Notes under the pieces: generated by a model
What the model saw: only the letters and a program-made list of their open reading frames with translations
What the model was told of the DNA's origin: nothing
Database searches by the model: none
Shown here: one piece after another, positions 50,737 through 63,859 of the stretch
Layout: every line of letters begins with the position of its first letter
Numbering within the stretch: position 1 is the first letter of the stretch
Made by a program: the position numbers and the translations under genes
Assembly: GCA_022497155.1 (NCBI GenBank)
Contig: MU385780.1
Location: 141,741-205,740 of the forward strand
Source of the DNA: Whalleya microplaca
Lineage: Eukaryota > Ascomycota > Sordariomycetes > Xylariales > Xylariaceae
DNA length: 64,000 nucleotides
Reading direction: 5' to 3'

Positions 50737-52715
50737 TAATTATAAGGTCTTTTAGCGCTAAATTTAGCTGATTTTATTTATTAAGCTATTATACGATATT
50801 TAGTATTTCGTTAGCGCTTACCTTTTTTTTATTAGGCGTTTATAATACCTTTAATTTTACGATAATAAGGTCCCTTTTCTTTTAGCTACCTTAGGTAGCT
50901 AATTATATATACTAATAATTAGTAGCGTTACCTTTAAAATCGTTAGTTATATTTACTAGCAGCTAGTTAAATTAGCTACCTTTATCGGCACGTTATTAAA
51001 ATTTTCTCTCGTTACTTTTCTTTTATTTTTTATATCTTACGTTATTACTTTTATATATTTAATACGCCAGCTTTTTTATAGCCAGCTTCGACTAAATCCT
51101 TAGATAATTTTGTTATAATAGGTATTTTATTCGGATCTATTAGATTAACCCGGTAAATAAAGTTAAAAACATATTTATTTTTTTTCGTTTAATTTATTAA
51201 TTATATAACAGTCGGAATACCTTCCCTTTTTTTTAACTTAATACGCTAATTATACAGTAGGTCCGAAATTTTTTTTTACCTTTTTTTTTAGATTTAATTT
51301 GTTAATTATATAGCAGACTTAAAAGAATTTCTTATTAATAATAGCCTTTATTAGCGGCAGTAAAATTAACGCCGCTATTTAAGTAGCTACAGCTACTTTA
51401 TATATTAAACTTATATTTAAATTTAATACTTATATTAAATTTTTAAAAGGTAATTATAAAAGCTACGTTTAGTAGCTCTAGGTCGATAAATCTTTTATCG
51501 AAATTAAACTCGCTATTATTAAAACTACTTACGGTGCTTTTTTAGCTAAGCAGCTACGCCTTCGACTTATTTTCCTAGATTTTCCTACCTTATTTAGCCC
51601 GTCAGACTTTAATATATAGATGCTTTAGCTATCTAGCAAATTAAGCGTTAATAGCGATACTTTCGGAACGCCGGAAATAAAGTTTTATTATATATACGCT
51701 CGGCTTAAACCTAAGATATAACATTTTATTAACCCTATTTTCTATTAAGCATAAGAAACGGGTGTTTAAGACTATTAATAAATCTTAAATACCTTAAACC
51801 GATTATACGAAAATCTAAATAAAGCCGATCGAGCCGTTAAAAAGCTTTATAGCTTTAAGTAAGGTTAAAACGAGTTTATTTATACCTTTTTAGCGAACTA
51901 GGAACGCTAAATATATAAATTAAATACTGCTACTTTATTTAAAGCCCTTAAAATCTAAAGCTTTTGCTATAACGTAAACGACTAACTAAAAAATAAACTA
52001 AATAAAATAAGTTAGCTATAAAAACTATTAGATAATTATAATAAGTTTATCTTTTTATTTTATCGATTGTTAGAATATTATATTTATAGGGCCGGTAAAA
52101 ATACGTCAGTTCTTTATTATTCGAATGTTATAAATATTTTTGTTAGTACTATTTACATTACGCTATTTATAAATACCTTAGATAATAAATAACTACTTAA
52201 AATTGCGTTACTTTAGACCTTTAAAAGTCAGATAGCAACATTAAGTACTTATAAATAACGGCAAACACAGCGGAGGAATTAGTAATGCTAACGTTATAAA
52301 AACAAAATTTACAAGATTTAAGATTGCTTATTATTATTATATAAATTAAATTTCCGTAAGCTATATGCTAATAATAATAACATATAGTTAGGAATTAGGA
52401 GGGTAGTTATAAATTACATATAGCAGCTAAATAACAGTAAATATATGGCTTATAATAGTCGATATTAAGTGGTTATAAAAATTATAATAAATTAACGGAA
52501 TCTTTTTAAAAGACTCGATTTTTAAAATTTTAACAAGTTTATTTAATACTAATATTAGGTTTTATACGATTTATATAAGCTAAAATATAAGGGTTAAATA
52601 AAGTCGAAAAATCACCTTTTAAAAATAGTAGTAATTAAGTTAATCCCTATATATATTAGGTGCGCTATAAGCTAGCTATTATTAGCTATTATATATAATA
52701 AATTCAGGGGGGTAA

Positions 52716-52970
52716 TATTACGGCATAAGCCCTGTGGGGTGCTATAAGGCCTTATAAGCTATACAGCTATAAGGCATCCCATTAAACCCCTTATATATAA
52801 CTTGCTAAACCACATATTTAATTAAATAGCTTAAGTAATTAAATAAAGAGGTTTTCTTAAGTTAGGCTATCATATAACAATTAGCTGACCTTTTACTCCT
52901 TACTTTATAATTTTACAGTAATACACACTTATTACTTAACACGCGCCGCCTTTTTCCTTAAGCCGTCACA
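52716..52970 (+). repeat. 3' LTR of copy A
   Basis: 255 bp, begins TATTACGGC (first G lost to A) directly after the polypurine tract and ends GCCGTCACA. Confidence 0.8.
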
Positions 52971-54410
52971 ATAAGCTGTTATTAAACCGGCTTAATGTCG
53001 ACTATAAAATCGAGCTTAATAAAAGGTCCCGTTTTAAAAATTTAAGCTATAGTCTTTTTTATAAAATATTATTAAAAAAATTAAAAATATATCGCTAATA
53101 TATCGCCGACAATCTTTATAAAAGATTTATAAAATCAAACGCGGCATTATAAGCCGCTCCGGTACTATTTATATTTTAAAAAAATAAAAAACTAAAGTTT
53201 TATATCGATCATAAAAAACTAAACGTTATTATAAAAAAAATTAATATTTATTATTGCTAATTAAAAAGATTATAGCGCGAATTTTTAAGGCTAAAATATT
53301 TATTAAAATAAATATCCGATAAGCTTTTAATTATATCTATATATAACCCGATAACGAAAAGCTTATTATTTTCCGAACCCGCTATAAAATTTATAAATAT
53401 AAAGTCTTACTGTTTAGATTTATTAATAAACAGTTTACGTTTTAAAAATATATTAATAATATTTTAATAAATTATTTAAATAACTTTTATAACGCTTATA
53501 TTAATAATATTTTAATTTTCTCGCAATTTAAAAAGGAGTATCGGTAATATATAAATAAGGTGTTAGCTAAATTATAGGCTATAAAGCTCTAAGTAAATAT
53601 TAAAAAATGCGAGTTTTATATAATAAAAACTAAGTTTTTAAAGTTTATAATATTAACCGAAAGTATTGCTATCGATTTAAATAAAATAAAAGTTATCTGT
53701 AATTAAAAATAGCTTATTATAGTATAAAAAATATAGTCCTTTTTAAGATTTTATAACTTTTATTATAAATTTATCGAGCGGTATAACGCTATAACTAAGC
53801 TATTATATAACCTTATTTATAAAAGTAAATTATTTAGCTAGAATTTAAAATATAAGGTAGCATTTTAAAAGCTAAAGGGACGTTTTTTAAAAGCCTTAAT
53901 ACTAATTTATTTTTTATATAATAAAAAAACAAAAATAAAAACAAACGTTTTTTAAAGCGTTCTTTTAAAGGTATTATCGCAGTTTTAAAAAAAGGATTAA
54001 GCTTAATACCTTATATTTTTTTAATCCGAAACCCTAAACCGAATATAAAACTATTATCCCACGTAAGATAAGAAATTAATAATAGTAATTAAAGCTTTAT
54101 AATACTAACAAGCGGAATTAATAAGTTTATAATATAAAAAACTATTTTACGTTATTATAAATTATAAAATATTAAAATATTTCGGTATTAAATATATATT
54201 TAACGTCTAATAAACTAACTAAGCCGAGCTGTTTATATAATATCACTTTATTATTACGTATCGACTAAAATCGGAAAACGGGCTGGCAGATATTTTTTCC
54301 CGTTCTAAAGATATAAAACGTATTTAAAAATAAAGGAAAAAAAAATATCGCACGATAATTATTTTTAAAAAAATACCCGATTCGGAAATTGCGATTAAGT
54401 ACGTACTAGC

Positions 54411-54666
54411 TGTTACGGCATAAGCCTTATAGGGTGTTATAAAGCCTTATAAGCTATATAGCTATAAGGCATCCCATTAAACCTCTTATACGTAACCTAT
54501 TAAACCACATGCTTAGTTAAATAGCTTAGGTAATTAGGTAAGGAGGTTTTTTTAAGTTAAAGCTATTATATAGCTAACTAGCTAACTTTTTACTCCTCAC
54601 TTTATAATTTTATAATAATATATACTTATTACTTAAATACGCCACCTTTTTCCTTAAGCCGTTATA
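54411..54666 (+). repeat. 5' LTR of copy B
   Basis: About 256 bp, from TGTTACGGCATAAG to CTTAAGCCGTTATA. Confidence 0.78.
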
Positions 54667-56430
54667 TAATTATAAGGTCTTTTGGCGCTAAATTTAGCTG
54701 ATTTTATTTATTAAGCTATTATACGATATTCAATATCTCGTTAACGCTTACCCTTTTTTTATTAAGCGTTTATAATACCTTTAACCTTACGACAGCAAGG
54801 TTTTTCTCCTTTTAGCTACCCCAGGCAGCTAGTTATATATACTAACAATCAGTAACGTTACCTCTAAAATCGTTAGTTATATCCACTAGCAGCTAGTTAA
54901 ATCAGCTATTTTTATCGGCACGTTATTAAAATTTTCTCTCGTTACCTTTTTTTCCTTTCACCTCTCACTCCTTACGCCGTTACCTTTATATACTTAACAC
55001 GCCAGCTTTTTTGCAGCCAGTTTCGCCTGAATTTTTAAATAACCCCGTTATAACAAGTACCTTATTCGGATTTATTAAATTAACCCGGCGAACAAGGTTA
55101 AAAACATACTTATTTTTTTTGTCTGATTTGTTAATTATATAACAGTTGGAATACCCTCCTTTCCTTTCGACCTAATACGCTAATTATACGGCAGGTCCGA
55201 AATTTTTTCACTTTTATTTCAGCTTTAATTTGTTAATTATACATTAGATTTAAAATTTTTTATAATAGCCTCCATTAGTAGCAGTAAAATTAACGCCGCT
55301 ATTTAAGCAGCTATAACTACTTTACGTGCTAAACTTACATTTAAATTTAATACCTATATTAAATTTTTAAAAGGCAATTACGAAAGTTACGTTTAGTAGC
55401 TCCAGGTCGATAAATTTTCTATCGAAACTAAGCTCGCTATTATTAAAACCACTTATAGTGCCTTTTTAGCCAAGTAGCTACACCCTCGACCTATCCTCCC
55501 AGATCCTCCTACCTTATACCGACTGTATAAAGATCCGAATAAAGCCGATCGAGCCGCTAAGAAGCTCCACAGCTTTAAGTAAAGTTAAAACAAGTCCATT
55601 TATATCTTTTTAGCGAATTAGGAACGCTAGATATATAAATTAAGCGCCGCTACTTTATTTTAAGCTTTTAAAATTTAAAGCTTCCGCTATAACATGAACG
55701 ACCGACTAAAAGATAAGCTAAATGAAATAAGTTAGCTATAAGGACTGCCAAATAACTATAATAAGTTTATTTTTTTACTTTACCGATTGTTAAAATATTA
55801 TATCTATAAGGCCGGTAAAAATACGTCAGTTTTTTATTACTCGAACGCTATAAATATTTTTATTAGTATTATTTACGTTACGTTATTTACGAATATTTTA
55901 AACGGTAAATAGCTACTTAAAATTACGTCATTTTAAACCTTTAAAAGTTAAATAATAACGTTAAGTACTTATAAATAACGGCAAATATAGCGAAAGAATT
56001 AGTAGTGTTAGTGTTATAAAAACGAAATTTATAAGATTTAAGATTGCCTATTGCTATTATACAAATCGAATTTCCGTAAACTATACGCCGATAATGATGA
56101 CATGTAATTAGGGGGGTGGTTATAAGTTATATATAGCAGCTAAATAATAGCAGGTGTATAGCTTATAATGGTTAATACTAGATGATTATAAAGGAATATA
56201 ATAGATTAATAAAATCTTTTTAAAGGACTCGATTTTTAAAATTTTAACAAGTTTATTTAGTGCTAATATTAGGTTTTATACAATTTGTATAGACTAAAAT
56301 ATAGGGGTTAAATAAGGTTAAAAAATCACTTTTTAAAAATAGTAGTAATTAAGTTAATCCCTATATATATTAGGTACGCTATAAGCTAGCTATTATTAGC
56401 TACTATATATAGTAGATTTAGGGGGGTAAT

Positions 56431-56685
56431 GTTATAGCATAAGCCCTGTGGGGTACTATAAGGCCCTATAACCTGTGCAGCTATAAAGTACCTTATTAAA
56501 CCCTTTATACGTGACCTGCTAAACTATATGTTTAGTTAGATAGCTTAGGTAATTAAATAAGGAGGTTTTTTTAAGTTAGAGCTATTATATAGCTAACTAG
56601 CTGACCTTTTACTCCTCACCTTATAATTTTATAATAATATAAACCTATTACTTAAATACGCCACCTTTTTCCTTAAGCCGTCACA
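56431..56685 (+). repeat. 3' LTR of copy B
   Basis: 255 bp, from TGTTATAGCATAAG to CTTAAGCCGTCACA, preceded by the purine tract TTTAGGGGGGTAA. Confidence 0.8.
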
Positions 56686-57215
56686 CTAGCTATAAATAAG
56701 TTAAATAAATTAAATAAAATACCGTATATTTATGTTATAAACTTTATAAAAATAAATATATTTAAACTATTAAATATAATACTTACTAATAAAATCTTAA
56801 AGGCTAATAAGGAAAACTTAAATTTAAAAGTATATTATAAAAAGCTTAAAAAGCTAAATACGACTCCGATTAACAGATAACTTAAAAACTAATATTATAT
56901 TAAGGTTAACTAATTATTAACGCTAGAAATAACTTCCGAACTAAGTTATTAACCGAAATATATACCCGGATTTTAATAATATATCCCGGACGCCATAAAA
57001 TAAATCTAATAATTAAGGCATAATATTAATAGCTAAGTTTAAATAAAGATATAAATATATACGTGGCTAACTGCCTTTATTTCTTGTTTAAACTACTTAA
57101 AGATAAAACGCTAGGACTATTATATCCCTTACCGGTACTTAATTAAATATAAAACTATATTATTATAAATTTTAAATTTATGTCCGAAAATAAGCAGGAA
57201 TATAATAATATATTA

Positions 57216-57424
57216 TGTTAGGACAGGGTGTTAAGGTAAAAAAGGTGCCACTTTATAGCTTAGCTAATCGGAAGTAGTTAAGGCGACGAAATAAAAGAGT
57301 TACTTATAACAGCGATTAATCGAAAGAAAAGATGTCTTTATTATCGGCGACAAGGCTATTTAAGCTATATATATTTTATCTGGAAGTAAAAGAAAAAAAT
57401 AAGCGATATATATATGCTATAACA
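57216..57424. repeat. Possible LTR of another element
   Basis: A ~209-bp segment begins TGTTAGGACAGGG exactly where the gypsy integrase reading stops and ends GCTATAACA, giving TGTTA...TAACA termini typical of an LTR. No second copy or primer-binding site was identified, so this is tentative. Confidence 0.3.
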
Positions 57425-60400
57425 TATTAGCCCCATAATATCTTTTCTAGATTTTATTATAAATATCCTTATTATAAAAAAATCTAATTAATTAATACAA
57501 ACGCGGAAAGTATTTACTTTATTTATTTTTTAAAAACTTTTGCTTTAGGTTTAATTGCTTTTTTTTTTATTTAGTTTTATATATTTTTTAATAAACTTAT
57601 ATTATTTTATACGTTTTAATCGATTAAGCTTAATAAAAAAAAGAGTTTTTTATCGATTAATAATAGCTATACGTTTTTTATAGTCTGCTTAATTATTTTA
57701 TCTTATAAAAAAAGTAAGCTATAGTCGTTTTTTTAGCGCGGTAAATTTATTTCTTACCTATTTATATAAAATATAAGCCTTTTTATTTCGATAAATAACT
57801 TCTCGTCGTTCTTTTATAAAAATTATTATTAATTAAGATTTAGGAAACCTATATAAGCTTTATATAGTTTAAGCTAGCGTCGGAATATCTTTTTCGCTTA
57901 AAATAAGCTAGAAATAAAAATAAGCTTAAATTTAAGCTTTCGTTTTAATTTATTAAAGCTATCGGGTTAATTAATAATTTTATAAATTACTATTTGTTTT
58001 ATTTTCGTAATTTAGTTTTTTATTTCCCGTTTTTATTAATAAAATAAAAATTTTTATAAAAGCAAAAAAATATAGTAAAAAAATAAAAAAAGCAAAAGAT
58101 TAAATAAGCTATTTAAAAACTATAATTAAACCTATTTTATTATTATATTATTTAAATAAGTCTAATATAAGCAAAAGTTATGTTATTTTATTAAACTTAA
58201 ATTTAATATAATCGATTAAAAATAGCCCGAGTTTTTTCTTTATTACAAATACTCATAAAATTAAACGAAAAAATAATACAAATTCTTACTAACATAATAA
58301 TTAAAAAAAATAAAAACTACCTTTTTTTTTAACGTTAATAGTTATAAGGTCGCGTAAATATATAAATGCTATTAATATAAAAAACCGGAGATTATTTAAA
58401 ATAATCTAAAAAAAAACTAGTCGTTAATTTAAATAACTTTTTAATTAAGTTTTATAGTAATCCTAAAGTAAACTTCCGTTTTAATAAATTTTTTTTCGAA
58501 AGTAGTAATACTTATTTAAATTATAGCAGCTATAAAAATAATGTTATAATATTAACGCTTATAATAAATAAAAAAAGTATTATATAAACTTAATACTTTA
58601 TTTACCTTTTATTTATTTTTATTATAACTAAAAAAGGCGTTTTAATTAAAAATAATTTTAGGTATTTTATTATTTTTAACTAATAAGAAATTTGTTTTTA
58701 AGAAATCGATAATTTATTTAATCTTTTGCTTTAAATATTACAGCTTATTTTTAATCTAAGGTTTAAGTCTATATATTTTAATAAAAAGGCCGCAAAATTA
58801 ATTAATAATATAAAAATTAATATTAGCTACTATAACGAACGCACTAAAATCTAAAAGGAAAAGCTATTTTTATAAAAATAAACTAATAGGTAAGATTATT
58901 TTAGCCTTATATTTAAAGTCGGAATTAGCCGCAAATTTAATTTTAGCCTCGTTTTTAAATATAGCCTTAAACTTAACATTAGTTTTTAAAGCAGGCTTAA
59001 GGTTTTTACGGGCCGCTTAATTAACTTTTTTATTTTTATTCCGGTTTTTATATCTATTTTTCCTTTTTTTAAATAACTTTTTAAACTATAATAGCTATAA
59101 CGATATTTTAATATATAAAAAGTAAGGTTTAAGATATAATAATATAGCGATAAGCTAATATAAAGTTATAGAAAAACTTAATTAATTAATTAAAAACGAT
59201 AAAAAATAAAAGCAAAAAGTTAATAAATAGTTAGGTAAAAGTTATTAGTAAATTAGTATAAAGAACTTTTTTACGCTAAGTTTTAATTTATAATAAATAA
59301 AAGTAAGTTAAAAAATTCTTTCTATTTTTAATTAGTTATTTAAACTTATAATAAGCTAAATATTAGATATAATAAGACATTTAAGTTGTTATTATTAATT
59401 TTAAAAGTCGGCTTACTTGATTTAGCCTTAATACGCTTTTTAAGCTACTTATTATACCCTTTATCTATTTTATCCTTATATTTTATACCTTTTTTTCTTT
59501 TAATAATTATTAACTTAACTATTTATTCTCTATTTTTACTTTATAATATTTACTTAATTAATTATTTATAATTATATCGTAAGACTTATTATTATATAAA
59601 AGGCAGAAAGGAAAAAAAGAAACTCTTTTTATTAAGCTTTTATGTAAGTTGTTTATTCCTTTCTTTTTTATAAAAGGTCTTATATTTAAGAGTTAAATCT
59701 CTTATTATAATAGCGTTAATTAAAAGCTAAATAACCTTAAACGCTTTTATTAGGTTATAATAGTTTATTAAAATTTAATAAATATTTAGGAAAAAATGCG
59801 TATCGGTAACCCTCCTTTTAAAACTTATAAAATAAATATTAAACTCCCGTTATTTAATCGAATAAAATTTTATTAAAATAACCTTAGTTTTTGTAATTTT
59901 TTTTCTCGACTTTTTTATCCCGCTTTATTTTATTATCGCTTCCTTTTTGAAATAAATAAATTAGTTATATAAATAGCTAAGGACTTTTGTCGTTTTTTTT
60001 TCTATCGATTTATATCTTAACGTTAAACTTTTTTCGCGTCTTAAGTCTATTATTCCTAAGCAATCGAAAACTTTTAATTCGATAATAAAAAACGTCAATC
60101 GCGTTTTTAGTCTTTATTTTAGTATTAAATTTAGTCGCTTTAATTTAAAAACTAATAAAAATAAGCTATTTTAATTCTGGAAGAATAATATAAGCCGCTA
60201 TTTTTTAAAAGTTAATATAATAAATAAGTTTATTTAAGTAAGTCGTTTTTTTATCTAATGTATATAACTTCTGCTAATTAATATAAGATAATTTAACTAA
60301 TAAAAATTAGATTTTTTAATAGTTTTAAAAAAAGTCGGTATTATATTTAGGAATTTATAATTTCGAAATTCTCTCGTAAAAATTAAATATAAAAACCTGC

Positions 60401-61429
60401 CTTAAAATATATTAAGTATTTTAAGGTAACGAAATACTTTTTCGATTAATAATACTTTTTTTTTATCGAAATCTGCAAAACTAACTCTATTAATAACTTA
60501 ATATTTCGCTTAATCGAAAATCGCCGTATATAATTTAGAATCTTTATTTAAAAATATAATATTTATAATAAAATCTTTTGCCGGCTTTATAAAAATCGGT
60601 TCGTTAGTTTTAAAAATAGGCGCTATAATAAAATGTAGCCATTTTATAAATATTAATTAATAAAGGGCTAATTCGAGAGTTCGTATAAAAATTATATAGT
60701 CGGTATTTAAATAAATAAATATTTATTCCGAAATAAAAAATATATATATTTGCGGGCTTATCGATCGAAAAATCCTTTGTTTAATAGCGATATTAATTAT
60801 AGTAATTCTAATTTAATAAGTCGTTTTAAAAATAATATATATCTGGGTTAAATTATTAAAAAAATCTGTCTTTTTTTACCGAAATTATAGGCGGCTTTAT
60901 TTATAGCTCGTAATAAGTTCTTTTATTTAATTAATTAATTATATATTAAAATTTACAGTTGTATTTTTTAATTTAAGCTTCTTTTTTTTATTACTTTTTT
61001 ATATTTGCCGTAACCTTATAAAACCTTATTCTTATAAAATATTAATTTAAAAAAAATAATCTAATCTATTAGTATTATTTTTTTAATATTTGATTATAAA
61101 TCTCTCGCTCCGTTAATAATATCTTAAATAATTTAACTTCAATTATCCCTTCGGGTATTTTATTTTTTATAATCCTTTAATTTTTATTAGGCTTAACTTT
61201 TTTAGTTTAATTATAAGTTACCGGGCTTTTTTATATATTCTTATTTTAATATACCGTATTATTATCTGCTAGCTTAATATTTTTATAATTATTTTTTATT
61301 TTACTATAGCTACTTAATTAATAGTTATTATAAGGTTCGTTAAATTTCTAATACCTTTTTATATCTCGAATAAATCCTTTTAGTCGATTAAAAAAAAAAT
61401 ACTCCTTATAGTATTACCCCGTTTAATTC
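57425..61429. repeat. RIP-degraded repeat DNA, unclassified
   Basis: About 4 kb of extremely AT-rich sequence with stops in all frames. Minus-strand reading gives protein-like stretches near 59000 (lysine/alanine-rich) and 60600-60950, suggesting further retroelement remains, but I cannot assign domains. No host gene, RNA gene or helicase-like subtelomeric gene is visible. Confidence 0.55.
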
Positions 61430-63400
61430 TTTAAAAAAAAACCTATTTTATTTTTATTTTTTTATAATTCGGTAAGGCTTAATCTATTTATATTTTAGCT
61501 TTTTATTTTTAGATATATCGATATCCCGTATTATATTATAGAATAAAATTAGGCTGCCTTATTTTAATAGTTCTAACTATTTTTTTAAAAGGTATTATTG
61601 ATTATTTTATTCCGCCGCTTTTTTTCGTTTCTTTATTAAAATCTGTGCCACTTTCGCGATATTCTCGTCTTATTATTTAAACATTTTTACCTTTTTAGTA
61701 ATAAAATCTTTTTTATTACAGATATTTAATTAATTAAAAACCCGCTAAAATAATAAAACTATTTCGATCGGTATAATAAGTTTTTTATTATAAACTAATT
61801 TATACGATATAAACTTATATTTTTATATAAATATTCGATTAGCCTAAAATATAGCTTTAAGTTTTTTAACCTATAATTTACTAATTTCTCCTGTTATATA
61901 TATAAAAGATTTTATAATCGGTTAATAATTTATTTTTATTTATTTTTATATTTAAAAGTAATATATAAATCCGACTTATATTTTAATACTTAGCTATATA
62001 ATATTTTTAGCTATTTTTACCTTATTTTTTAAGCCTTTATTATATTTAATTATTATAAAAACACTATAGTTAATATAAATATAGTCCTCAAAAAACTTCT
62101 ATATTTTAATTGCTATAATATTTTTTAGTGCCTTAATTTTAGGCTACTTTAATAGCTTATTTCTTATTTTAATAATAGCCGAATATTTATTATTATTCGG
62201 GAAAAATTAAATATTAATAATCTAAATAGTCAGTAATTATTTTAGCGTTAAAAAAAGTCCTTAATTTTTAAATCGTTTATTTATAAAGGGCTGGCATTTT
62301 AAATAATACTTAACGGCAATTTTAATCTCTTGGTATATTTTTTTTTAATAATAAAACTTAACTATTTTATTATAAGTTAATTCTTGTTTTCGATATATTT
62401 TAACTCTCGAATAATAGTTTTTAATAATACGTTTTTATTAATTAATATTATTAACGATATATTATTAGCTATATTTTTTATAAAGTTTCCGCTATAAAAT
62501 TCCCTTTTAAATTATATACTTAATAGTTTTATTCCGGAAATTTACTTTTATATAATATTATTTTATTATATTAGAACTTTTTAGTTAATTAAGTAGCTTT
62601 AAGGTACTAAAATATATTATAATCTTTTAGAAAGTTTTAAACTAGCTTTTTAACGGGTATAAAATAATAAGTAGTAGGGAGAATTCCGGTACTTTTTATA
62701 TTAGTTTATTTAATTAAGATATTTTTGCTATAAAAACGTTAAGCTAAATATTAATAAAATTATTAACTTTTTTTTCTTATTAATTATTTAGCTTATTAGA
62801 CGGCCTTAAGGGTTTATGTAATAAACTATCCGCTACTTAATATCGTTTTTTAAAGATATACCTTATTTTGAAATTAAGTATTTTAATAAAAGCTATTTAT
62901 CGGGTTAATGCCGCGCTAAATAAACTAAAGAATTTATTATTTAATTAAGCGATTAAAACTTTAGTATTAGTTTCGAAAATAAATCTCGTGTTATAAAAGT
63001 AATTTTATAATTATTAAAAAGACTTAATTACCCCGAGGCATTTTTATTTCATAATATTGTAATTAAATTTTAGCCTTTTTTTATATACTAAATTTAAATC
63101 TTATAAATTAAACGTATTTATTAATTTCTTATTTTAATATATACCCTTATTTAATATTTAATATATTAATTTTAAATTAAATAATATATTTATTTATATA
63201 ATCGAGCGTAATTAAATAAAATATATTAATTAATACTATTTTAAGTTTATTTATAACTTATTATTACTTTATTCCCTATTTCTAATTTACGTTTTTCCGG
63301 AAAAGTTTTATTAATAATAAAATAATTAATATATAATATATAATTTATATATAATAATAAACTATAACTTTTAAAAATACTCGCATTTTAAAAATATTAT
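61430..63400 (-). mobile_element. Second Ty3/gypsy pol remnant, minus strand, telomere-proximal
   Basis: Reading the minus strand through RIP stops gives, in order from high to low coordinates, the end of reverse transcriptase (RVFLKVIVYYYI ... LLIKLFRKNVN, about 63400-63265), RNase H (RFIFETNTEVLIA ... LLHKPLRPSNKLN, about 62960-62740) and the integrase C-terminal part (ISYKLVYNKK, IAKVAQILIKKRKKAAE, LKYRxIKPYRI, about 61860-61430). This order and spacing match gypsy pol. The N-terminal half of the RT is not identifiable before the telomere. Confidence 0.65.
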
Positions 63401-63859
63401 TATAAAATACCTATTCCGTAATTTTAATAACCTTAACTTAATTAAAAAAACGACTATTAATACTATATAAATAGCCGATAATAATAGTAACGTTTTTATA
63501 TTAATCGCTTTTTTTATATTAGCTATAGCTCCCGTTAGTTTAAAATTAAATAAAACATTATTAATATTTTTTAAATATTTATAAACAAATTATTTTATTT
63601 CTAATATAATTTTTTAATTATTATATCTTATTTTTAGCCTTTTAATACTAATATTATTAAAAAATAGCTCGCATTTATCGGGTATAAAATCGAATAAAAT
63701 CCGGGTAATAATATATAAAAATTATACTACCGAATTAATCTTTTCTTATAGTAAAATCGTTATCCGGAAAAGCCTAATCGGCGTCGAAAATATAATATAA
63801 TTTTTGTTAAATATAAATAATAATATTTAATTATATCCTAAAAAAAAGTCTATTATAGC
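63401..63859. repeat. Subtelomeric RIP-degraded sequence next to the telomere
   Basis: About 460 bp of AT-rich sequence with no clear domain; it abuts the first TTAGGG unit directly, with no degenerate telomere-associated repeats between. Confidence 0.5.

Larger units (their letters stand above)
50482..52970 (+). mobile_element. Gag-only LTR retrotransposon, copy A
   Basis: 2489-bp element with two 255-bp LTRs that begin TGTCACGGCATAAG and end CTTAAGCCGTCACA, a terminal inverted repeat. The target duplication is ATAAA (50477-50481) and ATAAG (52971-52975), identical but for a RIP-type G-to-A change. The ~2-kb interior ends in a polypurine tract (AGGGGGGTAA) and gives only a gag-like protein on conceptual reading (KFYYIYARL, KKLYSFK, ERxIYKLNTATLFKALKI, LLDNYNKFI). 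No protease, RT or integrase remnant was seen. It sits inside the gypsy element between protease and RT and is less RIP-mutated than its host. Confidence 0.8.
54411..56685 (+). mobile_element. Gag-only LTR retrotransposon, copy B (internally deleted)
   Basis: 2275-bp element with LTRs of 256 and 255 bp and an exact 5-bp duplication CTAGC (54406-54410 and 56686-56690). The interior is collinear with copy A except for a missing block of roughly 214 bp near 55515, within the gag-like region. It lies in the gypsy element between RNase H and integrase. RIP damage is moderate, as in copy A. Confidence 0.82.
47032..57215 (+). mobile_element. Ty3/gypsy LTR retrotransposon remnant, split by copies A and B
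   Basis: Conceptual plus-strand reading through RIP stops gives gag (about 48450-48850, including YENPNKYNKALIKYSKY), an aspartic protease-like stretch ending VIDIKYNLILG (about 49560-49700) and, after copy A, reverse transcriptase. The RT has AYINNILIFS at 53494-53523, from the YIDDILIFS of active elements. The RNase H C-terminus with GLADIFSRSKDIK follows (about 54240-54315). After copy B, integrase zinc-region and core starts (NIYVANCLYF, KTLGLLYPLPV) run to about 57215, where the match stops abruptly. The three parts are in domain order, so one element was interrupted twice. Sequence at 47032-48300 is not assigned to a domain. The element is dead. Confidence 0.75.

Noticed and set aside
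59386..59571. Hydrophobic 61-codon frame (Leu/Ile/Tyr-rich)
   Set aside because: Extreme AT content makes such hydrophobic frames by chance; no supporting context.
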